Notes under the pieces: model-generated | Told to the model about the DNA's origin: nothing | What the model saw: only the letters and a program-made list of their open reading frames with translations | Database searches by the model: none | Source of the DNA: Shewanella sp. TC10 | Lineage (GTDB): Bacteria; Pseudomonadota; Gammaproteobacteria; Enterobacterales; Shewanellaceae | Length of the DNA stretch: 64,000 nucleotides | Direction: 5' to 3' | NCBI RefSeq assembly: GCF_009663145.1 | Contig: NZ_VKHR01000015.1 | Coordinates: 78 to 64,077 of the forward strand | Made by a program: the position numbers and the translations under genes | Part shown: one piece after another, positions 48,377 through 58,021 of the stretch | How positions within the stretch are numbered: the first letter of the stretch is position 1 | Layout: every line of letters begins with the position of its first letter

Positions 48377-49306
48377 ATGAATAATGGTTTTTTAAGTAAG
48401 TTAACATTCTGGCGCCAAACCCAAACTTCTACAGTACTTGGGTTGTACATCAGTGCTGATTTAATTTGTGTGTTTCAAGAGGAAGTGCACGATAACGATA
48501 AGCAAGACTCTGATTCTCAAACTCAAAGCCAAGTAAACTCCAAATTATCTGGAGTAACTAAAAAAATTGCTTTTAATGGTGAAAATTGGTCAGAAGCGTT
48601 TGCAGAGGTAAAAGAAACTTTTGGTAATGCAAAGCTACAAATTGTATTGGGTGAATCTTTTTATCAGTTGATTGTTGCCGATAAACCCAATGTAGAGGCC
48701 AATGAGTTAAATCAAGCCTTGTTGTGGTCAGTTAAAGATTTAGCGACTGAACCAGTGACTAATATTCAATTGGACTATTTTGAATCATCGCTGACAAGCA
48801 CTGGAAAAATTAACGTCGTGGTTGCTAATAAAATGCAGCTTTCAGCTTTAGCTCAAGCTTGCGAACTACATGGCTATACTATCGCTGGCATTAGTATCGA
48901 AGAGTTGGCTATGCCGCTTTTATTCGATGATGCAGCAACCCATATGGTTGTGAGTCATGTGCCTGAACATGATTTACTCCTAACTGTAGTCAAGCAGGGT
49001 GAGTTATTAATGCAACGCCGAGTAAGAGGTTTTGCTCAAATCGACCAAGCTAGTGCAGCAGATCTTCAGTACGGTTTAGCTGACAACTTGAGCTTAGAAA
49101 TTCAACGCTCTATGGATTACTTCGAAAGCCAATTAAGGCAAGCTCCAGTGGGTTCTATCGACTTACTTATCGATGGAGAGTCTCAAGCATTGGTGCCATT
49201 AGTTGCACAAAACTTCAATCAGAAGGTCAGTACGACAGAGCATAGCAATGTCACTGAGCACTTATCTATGATGGCCTACAAAGCATTAACTGGAGGTGAA
49301 GCATGA
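48377..49306 (+). CDS. mshI: MSHA biogenesis protein MshI (PilM-like)
   Basis: MshI is the cytoplasmic actin-like (PilM-type) component of the MSHA alignment subcomplex. The 309-aa protein begins with a short WRQTQ-containing segment and the PilM-like opening LGLYISADLICVFQEE. The middle LNQALLWSVKDLATEPVTNIQLDYF and the C-terminal LSLEIQRSMDYFESQL match PilM/MshI architecture. It is the first of ten closely packed genes and overlaps the next by 4 nt (ATGA). A basic, Gln/Asp-rich insert (about residues 38-56) is unusual. Confidence 0.85.
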   Translation: MNNGFLSKLTFWRQTQTSTVLGLYISADLICVFQEEVHDNDKQDSDSQTQSQVNSKLSGVTKKIAFNGENWSEAFAEVKETFGNAKLQIVLGESFYQLIVADKPNVEANELNQALLWSVKDLATEPVTNIQLDYFESSLTSTGKINVVVANKMQLSALAQACELHGYTIAGISIEELAMPLLFDDAATHMVVSHVPEHDLLLTVVKQGELLMQRRVRGFAQIDQASAADLQYGLADNLSLEIQRSMDYFESQLRQAPVGSIDLLIDGESQALVPLVAQNFNQKVSTTEHSNVTEHLSMMAYKALTGGEA

Positions 49307-49905
49307 TAAAAACCACAGTTAATTTATTTAGTGTTGATTTGTTACCTGCAAAATTACGCCTGTCATTTGAGAAAATGATGATGCTGGTGGCAGGGTTAGT
49401 GTTCATTAGTCTTTTGATTTGGGCAATTGGTTATTGGTTGGTATCAGGTCTTGAAGCTGATGTAGCGAAAGTAGCAGCTCAAAAATCGCAATTAGATGAA
49501 CAAAAAATACAGCTTGAACAACAAATTGCAAATCGCGCGCCTGATCCTGAATTGGTTGCTAGGGTTGAACTAGAGCAGCAACGTTTAGATTTGAAAAAGC
49601 TGTTATCTACTGAGTTAAATCAGCGAGATAATGTCATTAGCCGAGGTTATTCAAATCTCTTGACTGATTTAGCCAGTGTTTCAGATGGCTCTGTATGGCT
49701 TAGCCGTATTGCCGTAAATGAACAACGTTTTGAGTTTGAGGGCTTCGGTGCTAAACCACAAAGTATCCCTAAATGGGTTGAGGCGTTAAAACACACTGAT
49801 ACTCTAAAAGGCTATGCATTTGCAACGATGACGATGGATCGCGGAGAGTCACAGCCGTTAGCATTTAAGCTATCTAGTGCTCCAGAAGTGGAGGCTAAGC
49901 AATGA
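49303..49905 (+). CDS. mshI2: MSHA biogenesis protein MshI2 (PilN-like)
   Basis: This is the PilN counterpart of the MSHA machine. The 200-aa protein begins with the PilN-like INLFSVDLLPAKLRLSF-type start (here VNLFSVDLLPAK), one membrane helix (about residues 22-48), a coiled-coil (about 50-85) and a small C-terminal alpha/beta domain. It overlaps mshI by 4 nt and mshJ by 4 nt, showing translational coupling. In some species mshI is a single longer gene. Confidence 0.8.
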   Translation: MIKTTVNLFSVDLLPAKLRLSFEKMMMLVAGLVFISLLIWAIGYWLVSGLEADVAKVAAQKSQLDEQKIQLEQQIANRAPDPELVARVELEQQRLDLKKLLSTELNQRDNVISRGYSNLLTDLASVSDGSVWLSRIAVNEQRFEFEGFGAKPQSIPKWVEALKHTDTLKGYAFATMTMDRGESQPLAFKLSSAPEVEAKQ

Positions 49906-50552
49906 AACAAGTTTGGCAACAACTAGAATCTAAATTTAATGTATTGAGCCAGCGTGAAAGGGTATTAATTTGCGTAGCTGCCTTGGTGCTTATTGGCATG
50001 ATTGTCTATTTGCCCGTTGAGAGCATATTTAAGGAGAGACAAAAACTCTCAAGACAGCTAGCTCAAATAAGTAATGACAATGATGTTTCTAGCCAACAAA
50101 TCGAATTATATCAGCAGCGTTTAGCGCTGGATCCCAATGTCGATTACCGCAATCGCTTAGCGCATATTGAACAACAAACACAGGTCATTGATGCGGATTT
50201 AGATGCGCAAATGGTTTCAATGGTTCCAGCAAGCTACATGCCGACAGTATTAACAAATCTGCTAGGAAATGTTCAAGGCGTGAAATTACTCTCTTTTGGT
50301 TCAATTGCTCCAACACCGCTTTTGCAGGTGGGAGATGAGCATAAAATGAATCTCTACAGCCACGGTATTAAGCTGACCTTGGAAGGAAGTTACTTCGCCA
50401 TTTTAAAATTTGTAGAGTCAATTGAATCCATGCCAGATAAGTTGTACTGGAAACGTTTAAATTATCATGTCGACAAGCACCCTAATGCGACCGTTGAGCT
50501 AGAGCTTTATACCTTGAGTATTAATAAGGAGTTTATCAGTGTTGCAGAATAA
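49902..50552 (+). CDS. mshJ: MSHA biogenesis protein MshJ (PilO-like)
   Basis: MshJ is the PilO-type partner of the PilN-like protein. The 216-aa product has a short cytoplasmic start, one membrane helix (about 20-40, LICVAALVLIGMIVYLPV), a coiled-coil stretch and a C-terminal ferredoxin-like fold region. The start is an ATGA overlap with the previous stop. The neighbouring small gene mshK begins inside its last codons. Confidence 0.82.
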   Translation: MKQVWQQLESKFNVLSQRERVLICVAALVLIGMIVYLPVESIFKERQKLSRQLAQISNDNDVSSQQIELYQQRLALDPNVDYRNRLAHIEQQTQVIDADLDAQMVSMVPASYMPTVLTNLLGNVQGVKLLSFGSIAPTPLLQVGDEHKMNLYSHGIKLTLEGSYFAILKFVESIESMPDKLYWKRLNYHVDKHPNATVELELYTLSINKEFISVAE

Positions 50553-50859
50553 ACCGATTTTTATACTCCTGACATTAAGCTTGGCATGCGCGAGCTTTTT
50601 AAGTCATGCCAAAGCGTTAAGAGACCCTACTTTGCCAGGTCAAGGTTATGTAAGCGTTACTGGGAATGCTGAAAGGGCAGGCTCCTTAGTACTTAATAGT
50701 ATTGTTAACAGTGCCAAGCCTCATGCAGTTATTAATAACAAAATCTTATTCGTTGGCGACCGCATTGATGGGATAAGAGTTGAATACATCGGAAAAAGCT
50801 ACGTTAATTTGTCAGACGGGCGAAAACTTAAGCTTTTTCAATCGATAACAGAGCGATAG
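50539..50859 (+). CDS. mshK: MSHA biogenesis protein MshK (PilP-like)
   Basis: MshK is a small periplasmic/inner-membrane protein that probably links the inner-membrane platform to the MshL secretin, like PilP. The 106-aa protein has a signal-like hydrophobic start and the PilP-like RDPTLPGQGY motif near residue 30. The GTG start overlaps mshJ by 14 nt and has AAGGAG 7 nt upstream inside mshJ. Confidence 0.8.
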   Translation: MLQNKPIFILLTLSLACASFLSHAKALRDPTLPGQGYVSVTGNAERAGSLVLNSIVNSAKPHAVINNKILFVGDRIDGIRVEYIGKSYVNLSDGRKLKLFQSITER

Positions 50860-50872
50860 GACAAAAATAAAA

Positions 50873-52546
50873 ATGAATTTGATAAAATATGCCACCCCTC
50901 TGCTATCTCTTTGTTTGCTTGGTTGTCAAACCACGGATAGACCCGATCCTACTGCGTCTAAAACAGAGTTAACTCAATCGTTAGACCAGGCACAAGCTGC
51001 ACAAAACATTGTGCCACCGCCTGCGCAAATGCCTGAAGAGGTTCAGCGTGAATTGAATGGCTCAAGCCTGTTGGGAGGCGCAAGTCCTGTATTACCAAAA
51101 GAGCGACGTTTTGATGTTTCTGCTAACGATGTGGATGCAAAAGTCTTTTTTCCAAGCTTGGTACAGGGCACTCCGTTAAGTGTGGCAGTACATCCTGATG
51201 TGACAGGTTCGATTTCTATTTCACTAAATGGCGTGACATTGTCTGAAGTGATTAAAGTCGTTGAAGATATTTATGGCTACGAAGTGAGTCGTGAAGGGCG
51301 AATTTTACGGATATTCCCATCAGGTATGCGCACACAAACCTACCCTCTAAATTACCTCTATATGGAACGTGAAGGCTTGTCGCTTACCTCTGTAAGTTCA
51401 GGTCGTATTTCAGATAATAACGATAATTCCAATTCAAACTCGAATAATAATTCTTCTAGTAACAATAGCTCTAGTAGCAGTAATAACTCTAACAGCAGTA
51501 ATAGTGATAACACTGATAATACTAACGGCACCTTTATTCGTTCTACCACGAAAACGAATTTTTGGGGTGAACTAGAAAAAACCTTGGTTTCAATTATTGG
51601 CAGTTCTGGTGGCGGTCGCCAAGTGGTGATTACACCACAAGCTGGATTAGTGACGGTAAGAGCTTATCCTGATGAGCTGCGCCAAGTGAGCACATTCTTA
51701 AATAAAGCTGAGACTCACCTGCAACGCCAAGTGATTTTAGAAGCCAAAATTTTAGAAGTCACATTATCTGATGGATACCAGCAAGGTATTCAGTGGGATA
51801 ACGTATTAGGACATGCAGGTAGCACTGACATTAATTTTGGTACATCACCAGGTTCTGGATTAAGCGATCAAATTACTAATGTGATTGGTGGTGTAACTTC
51901 TATTAGCTTAACTGGTACAGACTTCAGCACCATGATTAGTTTGCTAGATACTCAAGGTGATGTTGATGTTCTTTCTAGTCCACGTGTTACAGCATCAAAT
52001 AACCAAAAAGCGGTAATTAAGGTCGGTAACGACGAGTACTTTGTTACTGATGTTTCTTCTACAACGGTTGCGGGTACAACCCCTGTAACAACGCCAGAAG
52101 TTGAATTAACGCCTTTCTTTTCAGGTATTGCTTTAGATGTCACCCCGCAAATCGATGCTGAAGGTAATGTGCTATTGCATGTGCATCCATCGGTTATCGA
52201 TGTTTCCGAGCAAGTTAAAGAAATTAAAATCAGTGGCTCAACTCTCGAGTTACCTTTGGCTCAAAGTGAAATACGTGAATCAGATACTGTGATTAAAGCT
52301 TCATCAGGTGATGTTGTGGTCATTGGTGGCTTGATGAAGAGTGAGAATATTGAAGCTATTTCAAAAGTACCATTACTTGGCGATATTCCTTTTCTTGGTG
52401 AAGCATTTACTAACCGAAGCAAATCGACTGTAAAAACTGAATTAATCATCATGCTAAAGCCAACGGTGGTCGGTGCTGATACCTGGAGTAAAGAATTACA
52501 ACGCTCTAAAGATTTATTAGATCGTTGGTACCCTGAGCAGGAGTAA
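50873..52546 (+). CDS. mshL: MSHA outer-membrane secretin MshL
   Basis: MshL is the outer-membrane pore of the MSHA pilus (PilQ-type secretin). The 557-aa precursor has a lipoprotein signal with lipobox LLGC (C18). Next come N0/N1-type domains and a low-complexity Asn/Ser tract at about residues 180-220. The C-terminal secretin domain includes VEVTPFFSGIALDVTPQID-like strands, and EVDVLSSPRVTASNNQKA has the usual secretin core form. The last part (SEIRESDTVIKASSGDVVVIGGL) is the VPxLGxIPxLGxLF region variant. It is preceded by a 13-nt gap after mshK. Confidence 0.92.
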   Translation: MNLIKYATPLLSLCLLGCQTTDRPDPTASKTELTQSLDQAQAAQNIVPPPAQMPEEVQRELNGSSLLGGASPVLPKERRFDVSANDVDAKVFFPSLVQGTPLSVAVHPDVTGSISISLNGVTLSEVIKVVEDIYGYEVSREGRILRIFPSGMRTQTYPLNYLYMEREGLSLTSVSSGRISDNNDNSNSNSNNNSSSNNSSSSSNNSNSSNSDNTDNTNGTFIRSTTKTNFWGELEKTLVSIIGSSGGGRQVVITPQAGLVTVRAYPDELRQVSTFLNKAETHLQRQVILEAKILEVTLSDGYQQGIQWDNVLGHAGSTDINFGTSPGSGLSDQITNVIGGVTSISLTGTDFSTMISLLDTQGDVDVLSSPRVTASNNQKAVIKVGNDEYFVTDVSSTTVAGTTPVTTPEVELTPFFSGIALDVTPQIDAEGNVLLHVHPSVIDVSEQVKEIKISGSTLELPLAQSEIRESDTVIKASSGDVVVIGGLMKSENIEAISKVPLLGDIPFLGEAFTNRSKSTVKTELIIMLKPTVVGADTWSKELQRSKDLLDRWYPEQE

Positions 52547-52569
52547 CGGTTAATACCGTTAATAGTGCT

Positions 52570-53514
52570 ATGTACCAACAGCATTTTGGTTTAAATCAAT
52601 TACCGTTTACGTTAACCCCAAATACACAATTTTTTTTCGGGTTAACGCCTCATGTTGAGGCCTTGCAGGTACTGCAAATCGCCATAGAAAATGGTGAGGG
52701 TTTTATCAAGGTGACTGGTGAAGTTGGCACTGGCAAAACCCTTATTTGCCGAAAGTTATTAAATGAATTACCAGCAAATTATCAGTGTGCTTATGTTCCA
52801 AATCCTTATTTAAGCCCTGAAGAGTTACGTTGGGCACTGGCTACAGAATTAGGCATTCCGTTACAAGAAAACCTTAATCAACAGCAATTAACTGGTCTTA
52901 TCCAGAATCAATTACTGGAACTGAATAGCCAAGGGCTGAAAGTGATTTTGGTGTTAGATGAAGCTCAGGCGTTGCCTAACGAGAGCCTGGAAACATTGAG
53001 GTTGTTTACTAATTTAGAGACCGAAAGCACCAAGCTTATTCAGGTCGTGCTATTTGGTCAGCCAGAACTGGATAACCGTTTACAAGATAAATCATTAAGG
53101 CAACTAAAACAGCGGATTACCTTTAGCTATCGCTTAAGACCTTTACTGTGGGATGAAATTCAAGCCTATATTAATTACCGTTTATCTATTGCGGGTTATC
53201 AAGGCGAGGCACTTTTCACAGATAGTGATATTAAACTGGTATCAAAAGCGGCTAGGGGGATCCCTCGTTTGGTCAATGTGATTGTCAATAAAGCCCTATT
53301 GTTATGTTTCGCTGAAGGCAGTAATAAGGTATTAACCAAGCACTGCAAAGCCGCCATTGTTGATACTGAAGATGCAGAACGACTGATAGTTAAAAAACAA
53401 AGCAGAAGGTTATTTATTTCACTCATTATAGGTTTATCAATTTTAGGCGCTTCACTGGTAACACTACTGGTTATCGATGTTGACTGGTTATCGATGTTAA
53501 GAGAGTCAATATGA
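52570..53514 (+). CDS. mshM: MSHA biogenesis ATPase MshM (ExeA-like)
   Basis: MshM is an ExeA-type AAA+ protein thought to help secretin assembly. The 314-aa protein begins FGLNQLPFTLTPNTQFFFG, a typical ExeA/GspA start. It has Walker A GEVGTGKT near residue 57, LVLDEAQALP (Walker B) and ends with one membrane helix near 285-305. It overlaps mshN by 4 nt (ATGA). The gap to mshL is 23 nt. Confidence 0.9.
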   Translation: MYQQHFGLNQLPFTLTPNTQFFFGLTPHVEALQVLQIAIENGEGFIKVTGEVGTGKTLICRKLLNELPANYQCAYVPNPYLSPEELRWALATELGIPLQENLNQQQLTGLIQNQLLELNSQGLKVILVLDEAQALPNESLETLRLFTNLETESTKLIQVVLFGQPELDNRLQDKSLRQLKQRITFSYRLRPLLWDEIQAYINYRLSIAGYQGEALFTDSDIKLVSKAARGIPRLVNVIVNKALLLCFAEGSNKVLTKHCKAAIVDTEDAERLIVKKQSRRLFISLIIGLSILGASLVTLLVIDVDWLSMLRESI

Positions 53515-54977
53515 GCGTTATTAATAAAGTACTAAAAGACCTCGATAAGCAGAAGCAGTCGACAGGCAGTAATGCTGGCGAGTCAAATTCAGGTTTTGTG
53601 AAACCTGAAGTGCAGTTTACTAGCCAACTCAATACTGCTAGCTCAGATGAGCTATCCTCCCGTAAAGGGATGTATATGTCGATTGCTATGCTAATTGCCG
53701 TGGCTATTTTCGGGTTTATGTTTTATCGCCAAGGCGTTCAGATACAAAATCTGCAGCCATTGGCTGAAGCGAGACAAACTCAGGCTCAAACTGAAACTGA
53801 AACTGAAACAACAGCGGCGATTGATGCGAATACATTTACTGAAGTGCCAGTTAATGAATCTAAAAGCAGTGATATCGATGGTGTAGAAGTGGTTATGACT
53901 CAGAGTGAAAACGTTTCACATGAGAGCGTTACAAGTGAAGTAACCGAGGCTTCAACAATTGCTCTAGTAAACCCTAAAGAAGTATCAGTAGCTGCTGATG
54001 TAGAAAATACTTCTAAAGTCTCTAGTGCTGATGAGGTAGTAAGCGGTAATACAACAAACTCGTCGGTTACTGAAAGTACTTTAGCTACACAATCTGTCTC
54101 TACAGAGTTACAAGAGCCAAAGGCTGTTGTAAAAGTAGACTCTAAAATGGCGTCTATTACTGAAGTAAATTCATTAAAGCCTTCGAAGGCCAATAATGAC
54201 ACTTCTACCGTGCAAGTTAGATTTTCACAGAATACACGAAAGTCTTCGATTGTTGATGATGTGAAATCCAATGTAAGCACAGAAAAATCTGATAATAAGT
54301 TAGCTCAAACTAAACAAGTTAACAGCAACAATAAAGCAGAGTTAAGTTCAAGTAATAACACTAAAGGTGTTATGGCAGTAAAAGAAGTCATACTGACAGA
54401 TGCAGAACTTGCACAAAAGAAATTCGATATTGCAGAAGTGGCTGAGCAGCAACAAAAAATTGATAGAGCAGTTAAATTTTACTACGAAGCTTTAGTGCTT
54501 GATCCTTCAATGCATCAAGCGAGAAAGCAACTGGCTTCCTTGTATTACGCGCTCAATAATTTGGGTCGAGCAGAACAAATTTTAGCGCAGGGTGTGGCTC
54601 AATTTCCTGAGGAATTTGAATTAGCCATTTTAAAAGCCAAAGTTGAGAATGCATCTTTTAGCCCAATGAAAGCATTGACGACTTTAGAAGGGGTGAGTGA
54701 TGAAAGTGATTGGAAAAGAGATAAGTGGATTCTACAAAGTGACATAGCACAAAAAAATGGCCGCTTTGAACTCGCTGAATCTGCTTACCGCTCGCTAATT
54801 GCCATAGAACCTTCGCAAGCACGTTGGTGGATGGGGTTGGCTTATGCGTTAGACTCACAACAACAATATTCGCAAGCTGCTGATGCTTATCAAAAAGCTT
54901 TGTCTTATCGGGGACTATCAACTGGCGCTATGACATATATTGAACAACGATTGATTCAACTAGGAGGTAGCCAATGA
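53511..54977 (+). CDS. mshN: MSHA biogenesis protein MshN (TPR)
   Basis: MshN is an inner-membrane TPR protein of the MSHA system. The 488-aa product has a short cytoplasmic part, one helix (about 54-74, YMSIAMLIAVAIFGFMF), a long low-complexity Ser/Thr/Glu-rich periplasmic linker (about 85-285) and C-terminal TPR repeats (about 295-470: KFDIAEVAEQQQKIDRAVKF, YYEALVLDP and similar). The linker is fast-evolving in such proteins. It overlaps mshE by 4 nt. Confidence 0.87.
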   Translation: MSVINKVLKDLDKQKQSTGSNAGESNSGFVKPEVQFTSQLNTASSDELSSRKGMYMSIAMLIAVAIFGFMFYRQGVQIQNLQPLAEARQTQAQTETETETTAAIDANTFTEVPVNESKSSDIDGVEVVMTQSENVSHESVTSEVTEASTIALVNPKEVSVAADVENTSKVSSADEVVSGNTTNSSVTESTLATQSVSTELQEPKAVVKVDSKMASITEVNSLKPSKANNDTSTVQVRFSQNTRKSSIVDDVKSNVSTEKSDNKLAQTKQVNSNNKAELSSSNNTKGVMAVKEVILTDAELAQKKFDIAEVAEQQQKIDRAVKFYYEALVLDPSMHQARKQLASLYYALNNLGRAEQILAQGVAQFPEEFELAILKAKVENASFSPMKALTTLEGVSDESDWKRDKWILQSDIAQKNGRFELAESAYRSLIAIEPSQARWWMGLAYALDSQQQYSQAADAYQKALSYRGLSTGAMTYIEQRLIQLGGSQ

Positions 54978-56722
54978 AACCTAAATTAAAAATGCGATTA
55001 GGCGACCTTCTCGTTCAAGAGCACATTATTACTGACGATCAATTAACCCAAGCACTTTCTGAGCAACGTAACTCAGGTAAAAAGCTGGGTCGTACCTTAA
55101 TTGATTTGAATTGTATCACTGAAGATCAGTTACTTAAGTTCTTATCACAACAGTTAAATTTACCGTATCTAGATATCAGCCGTCTGTCGATCCCTTCTGA
55201 AGTTGTTAACCTCATTCCTGAAGTGCAAGCAAGGCGCTATCGTGCTTTGGTCGTTGAGGCGACTTCCGATACTGTGACATTGGCAATGAGTGACCCCGCT
55301 GATTTACAAGCAATTGATAATTTAGAAGTGTTTATCGCACCTAAAAAAGTCACGATTGCAGTCACCCCAGAGCAACAACTATTAGATGCGTTCGATAATT
55401 TATATCGCCGCACGGGTGAAATTGCCAAAATAGCCGGTGAGCTGGAAGAAGAGTACGCTGCAGATGATATGTTCGATTTGGCGAGCATCACTGACAGCGA
55501 CAGCGATAATGAAACGACAGTAGTAAAATTACTGCAATCGATTTTTGAAGATGCAGTGCAAATGCGCGCATCGGATATTCATATTGAACCAGGTGAAAAA
55601 GTACTAAGAATACGCCAACGTATTGATGGTCAATTGCACGAGAATACTCTTGATGAAGTTAATATTGCCTCAGCGTTAGTATTGCGATTAAAGCTGATGG
55701 CAGGTTTGGATATTTCTGAAAAGCGTATGCCACAAGATGGCCGTTTTCATATTGAAATCAAAGGTCATAAAATTGATATTCGTATGTCAACGATGCCTAT
55801 TTATCATGGTGAATCTGTTGTAATGCGTTTGCTGGATCAATCCGCAGGTTTATTGACCCTGAACGAAACGGGTATGCCAGATCATATCTTGCAGCGGATC
55901 CGTAAACAGATTAAGCGACCTCACGGTATGCTGTTAGTGACAGGACCAACAGGTAGCGGTAAAACCACTACTTTGTACGGAATTTTGAGTGAACTCAACA
56001 AACCTGATACTAAAATTATTACCGTTGAAGATCCGGTTGAATATCAGTTACCGCGAATTAACCAAGTTCAGGTTAACCATAAAATTGGCTTAAATTTCTC
56101 TAATGTACTTCGTACCACTTTACGACAAGATCCCGATATCATTATGGTCGGTGAGATGCGTGACCAAGAAACCGTTGAGATTGGTCTTCGAGGGGCATTG
56201 ACTGGTCACTTTGTATTATCAACACTGCATACCAATGACGCCATTACCAGTGCGTTGCGATTGCTCGATATGGGGGCTGCCAGTTACCTCGTTGCCAGTG
56301 CACTTAGAGTGATTATTGCACAAAGGCTAGTAAGGCGTGTTTGCCCTAATTGTATGACTCACCATCAACCTAGTGCTGCCGAATTAGCTTGGATTAATTC
56401 AACGGCTAAAAAAGATTTTTCTGCGGCAACCTATAAGGTTGGTACAGGTTGTCAAAGTTGCAATGGTTCGGGTTACCGTGGCCGTATTGGTATTTTTGAG
56501 ATTCTAGAATTAGATGATGATATGGTGGATGCAATGCGGACTGGAAACCCGCAGGATTTCGCTCATGCTGCTAAAAAGAGCCCAACTTTTGTTCCATTGG
56601 CTGATTCTGCTTTTGAATATTTATATAATGGTATGACGACTATCGAAGAGGTCGCGAAGTTAGTTGAGGATGTCAGTGAACTTCCAAGCGATTTACCTAA
56701 TGACATTGGGAGTGGGGTGTAA
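54974..56722 (+). CDS. mshE: MSHA pilus extension ATPase MshE
   Basis: MshE drives MSHA pilus extension. The 582-aa protein has an N-terminal MshEN domain with two tandem motifs of the RLGxxL...L..Q type (residues 8-31 and 37-60). These bind c-di-GMP in the well-studied Vibrio protein. Walker A is [12 protein letters not shown] near residue 322; DPDIIMVGEMRD and a zinc tetracysteine (CPNC, CQSC) follow. The nearby GGDEF/EAL regulators make c-di-GMP control plausible. Overlaps mshN by 4 nt; mshG follows after 2 nt. Confidence 0.95.
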   Translation: MKPKLKMRLGDLLVQEHIITDDQLTQALSEQRNSGKKLGRTLIDLNCITEDQLLKFLSQQLNLPYLDISRLSIPSEVVNLIPEVQARRYRALVVEATSDTVTLAMSDPADLQAIDNLEVFIAPKKVTIAVTPEQQLLDAFDNLYRRTGEIAKIAGELEEEYAADDMFDLASITDSDSDNETTVVKLLQSIFEDAVQMRASDIHIEPGEKVLRIRQRIDGQLHENTLDEVNIASALVLRLKLMAGLDISEKRMPQDGRFHIEIKGHKIDIRMSTMPIYHGESVVMRLLDQSAGLLTLNETGMPDHILQRIRKQIKRPHGMLLVTGPTGSGKTTTLYGILSELNKPDTKIITVEDPVEYQLPRINQVQVNHKIGLNFSNVLRTTLRQDPDIIMVGEMRDQETVEIGLRGALTGHFVLSTLHTNDAITSALRLLDMGAASYLVASALRVIIAQRLVRRVCPNCMTHHQPSAAELAWINSTAKKDFSAATYKVGTGCQSCNGSGYRGRIGIFEILELDDDMVDAMRTGNPQDFAHAAKKSPTFVPLADSAFEYLYNGMTTIEEVAKLVEDVSELPSDLPNDIGSGV

Positions 56723-56724
56723 TT

Positions 56725-57939
56725 ATGCCGACTTACCGGTATCGAGGTCGAAATAATCAAGGCGCTGCAGTAGAAGCGTTTATTGAATCTGCCAACGAAA
56801 GTAGCGCAGCAGATGCGCTGATGTCTCGTGGAATTATTCCTCTCGAACTGCGTGAAGTTAAGCAATCTCAACCATTTAAAATAGGCAGTATATTCGCCAG
56901 TAAAGTGTCATTGGAAGAGCTACAAATTTTCACTCGACAAATGTACTCTCTCACGCGTTCTGGCATCCCTATTTTAAGAGCTATTGCAGGTCTTGCTGAA
57001 ACAACACATTCTCAGCGTATGAAGGATGCGTTAAATGATATTTCTGAGCAACTAACCTCTGGTCGTCCTTTATCTGCTGCGATGAATCAACATCAAGATG
57101 TATTTGATTCTTTGTTCATCTCAATGGTTCATGTAGGCGAGAATACCGGTAAATTAGAAGACGCGTTCATTCAGCTTTCTGGGTATATAGAGCGAGAACA
57201 AGAAACCCGCCGTCGAATTAAGTCTGCAATGCGTTACCCCATTTTTGTATTAATCGCGATAACCATTGCCATGGTGATCCTTAATATCATGGTCATCCCT
57301 AAATTTGCCGAAATGTTCTCCCGTTTTGGGGCTGATTTACCGTGGGCCACCAAATTGTTAATGGCGACATCTAGCTTATTTGTTAATTACTGGCATGTCA
57401 TGCTAGTCGCTCTGGTGGGCGTGATCGTTGGAATACGATACTGGCATCATACAGAGAAAGGTGAGCGGCAATGGGACAAATGGAAGTTACATATTCCAGC
57501 TGTGGGCTCAATTATCGAGCGCTCTACTTTATCTCGATACTGTAGAAGCTTTTCGATGATGTTAGGCGCAGGTGTGCCAATGACCCAAGCGTTAAGTTTA
57601 GTTGCTGATGCGGTAGATAATAGTTATATGCATGATCGTATCGTGGCAATGAGGCGCGGAATTGAGTCCGGTGAATCTATGTTAAGGGTTTCTAATCAAA
57701 GTGGTTTGTTTACTCCTTTGGTACTGCAAATGGTTGCGGTGGGTGAGGAAACAGGTCAGATAGATCAATTGCTTAATGATGCTGCAGATTTTTATGAAGG
57801 TGAAGTTGATTATGATTTGAAAAACTTAACCGCCAAATTAGAGCCGATTTTAATTGGGTTTGTCGCCGGTATTGTTCTCATCCTAGCATTGGGTATTTAC
57901 TTACCTATGTGGGACATGCTCAATGTTGTAAAAGGTTAA
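56725..57939 (+). CDS. mshG: MSHA platform protein MshG (PilC-like)
   Basis: MshG is the PilC-type inner-membrane platform. The 404-aa protein starts with the standard PTYRYRGRNNQG segment, followed by the two T2SSF domains (blocks LEELQIFTRQMYSLTRSGIP and STLSRYCRSFSMMLGAGVP) and three membrane helices, ending with the terminal helix LILALGIYLPMWDM. It starts 2 nt after mshE and is paralogous to pilC at 3.5-4.8 kb. Confidence 0.94.
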   Translation: MPTYRYRGRNNQGAAVEAFIESANESSAADALMSRGIIPLELREVKQSQPFKIGSIFASKVSLEELQIFTRQMYSLTRSGIPILRAIAGLAETTHSQRMKDALNDISEQLTSGRPLSAAMNQHQDVFDSLFISMVHVGENTGKLEDAFIQLSGYIEREQETRRRIKSAMRYPIFVLIAITIAMVILNIMVIPKFAEMFSRFGADLPWATKLLMATSSLFVNYWHVMLVALVGVIVGIRYWHHTEKGERQWDKWKLHIPAVGSIIERSTLSRYCRSFSMMLGAGVPMTQALSLVADAVDNSYMHDRIVAMRRGIESGESMLRVSNQSGLFTPLVLQMVAVGEETGQIDQLLNDAADFYEGEVDYDLKNLTAKLEPILIGFVAGIVLILALGIYLPMWDMLNVVKG

Positions 57940-58021
57940 GGGGAACTAGCATGTTGAGTTACAGGTCTATGTTAATCATCAAGTTGCAGTTCGAAATTAA
58001 CACAACTGAGTTGGTTGCATA

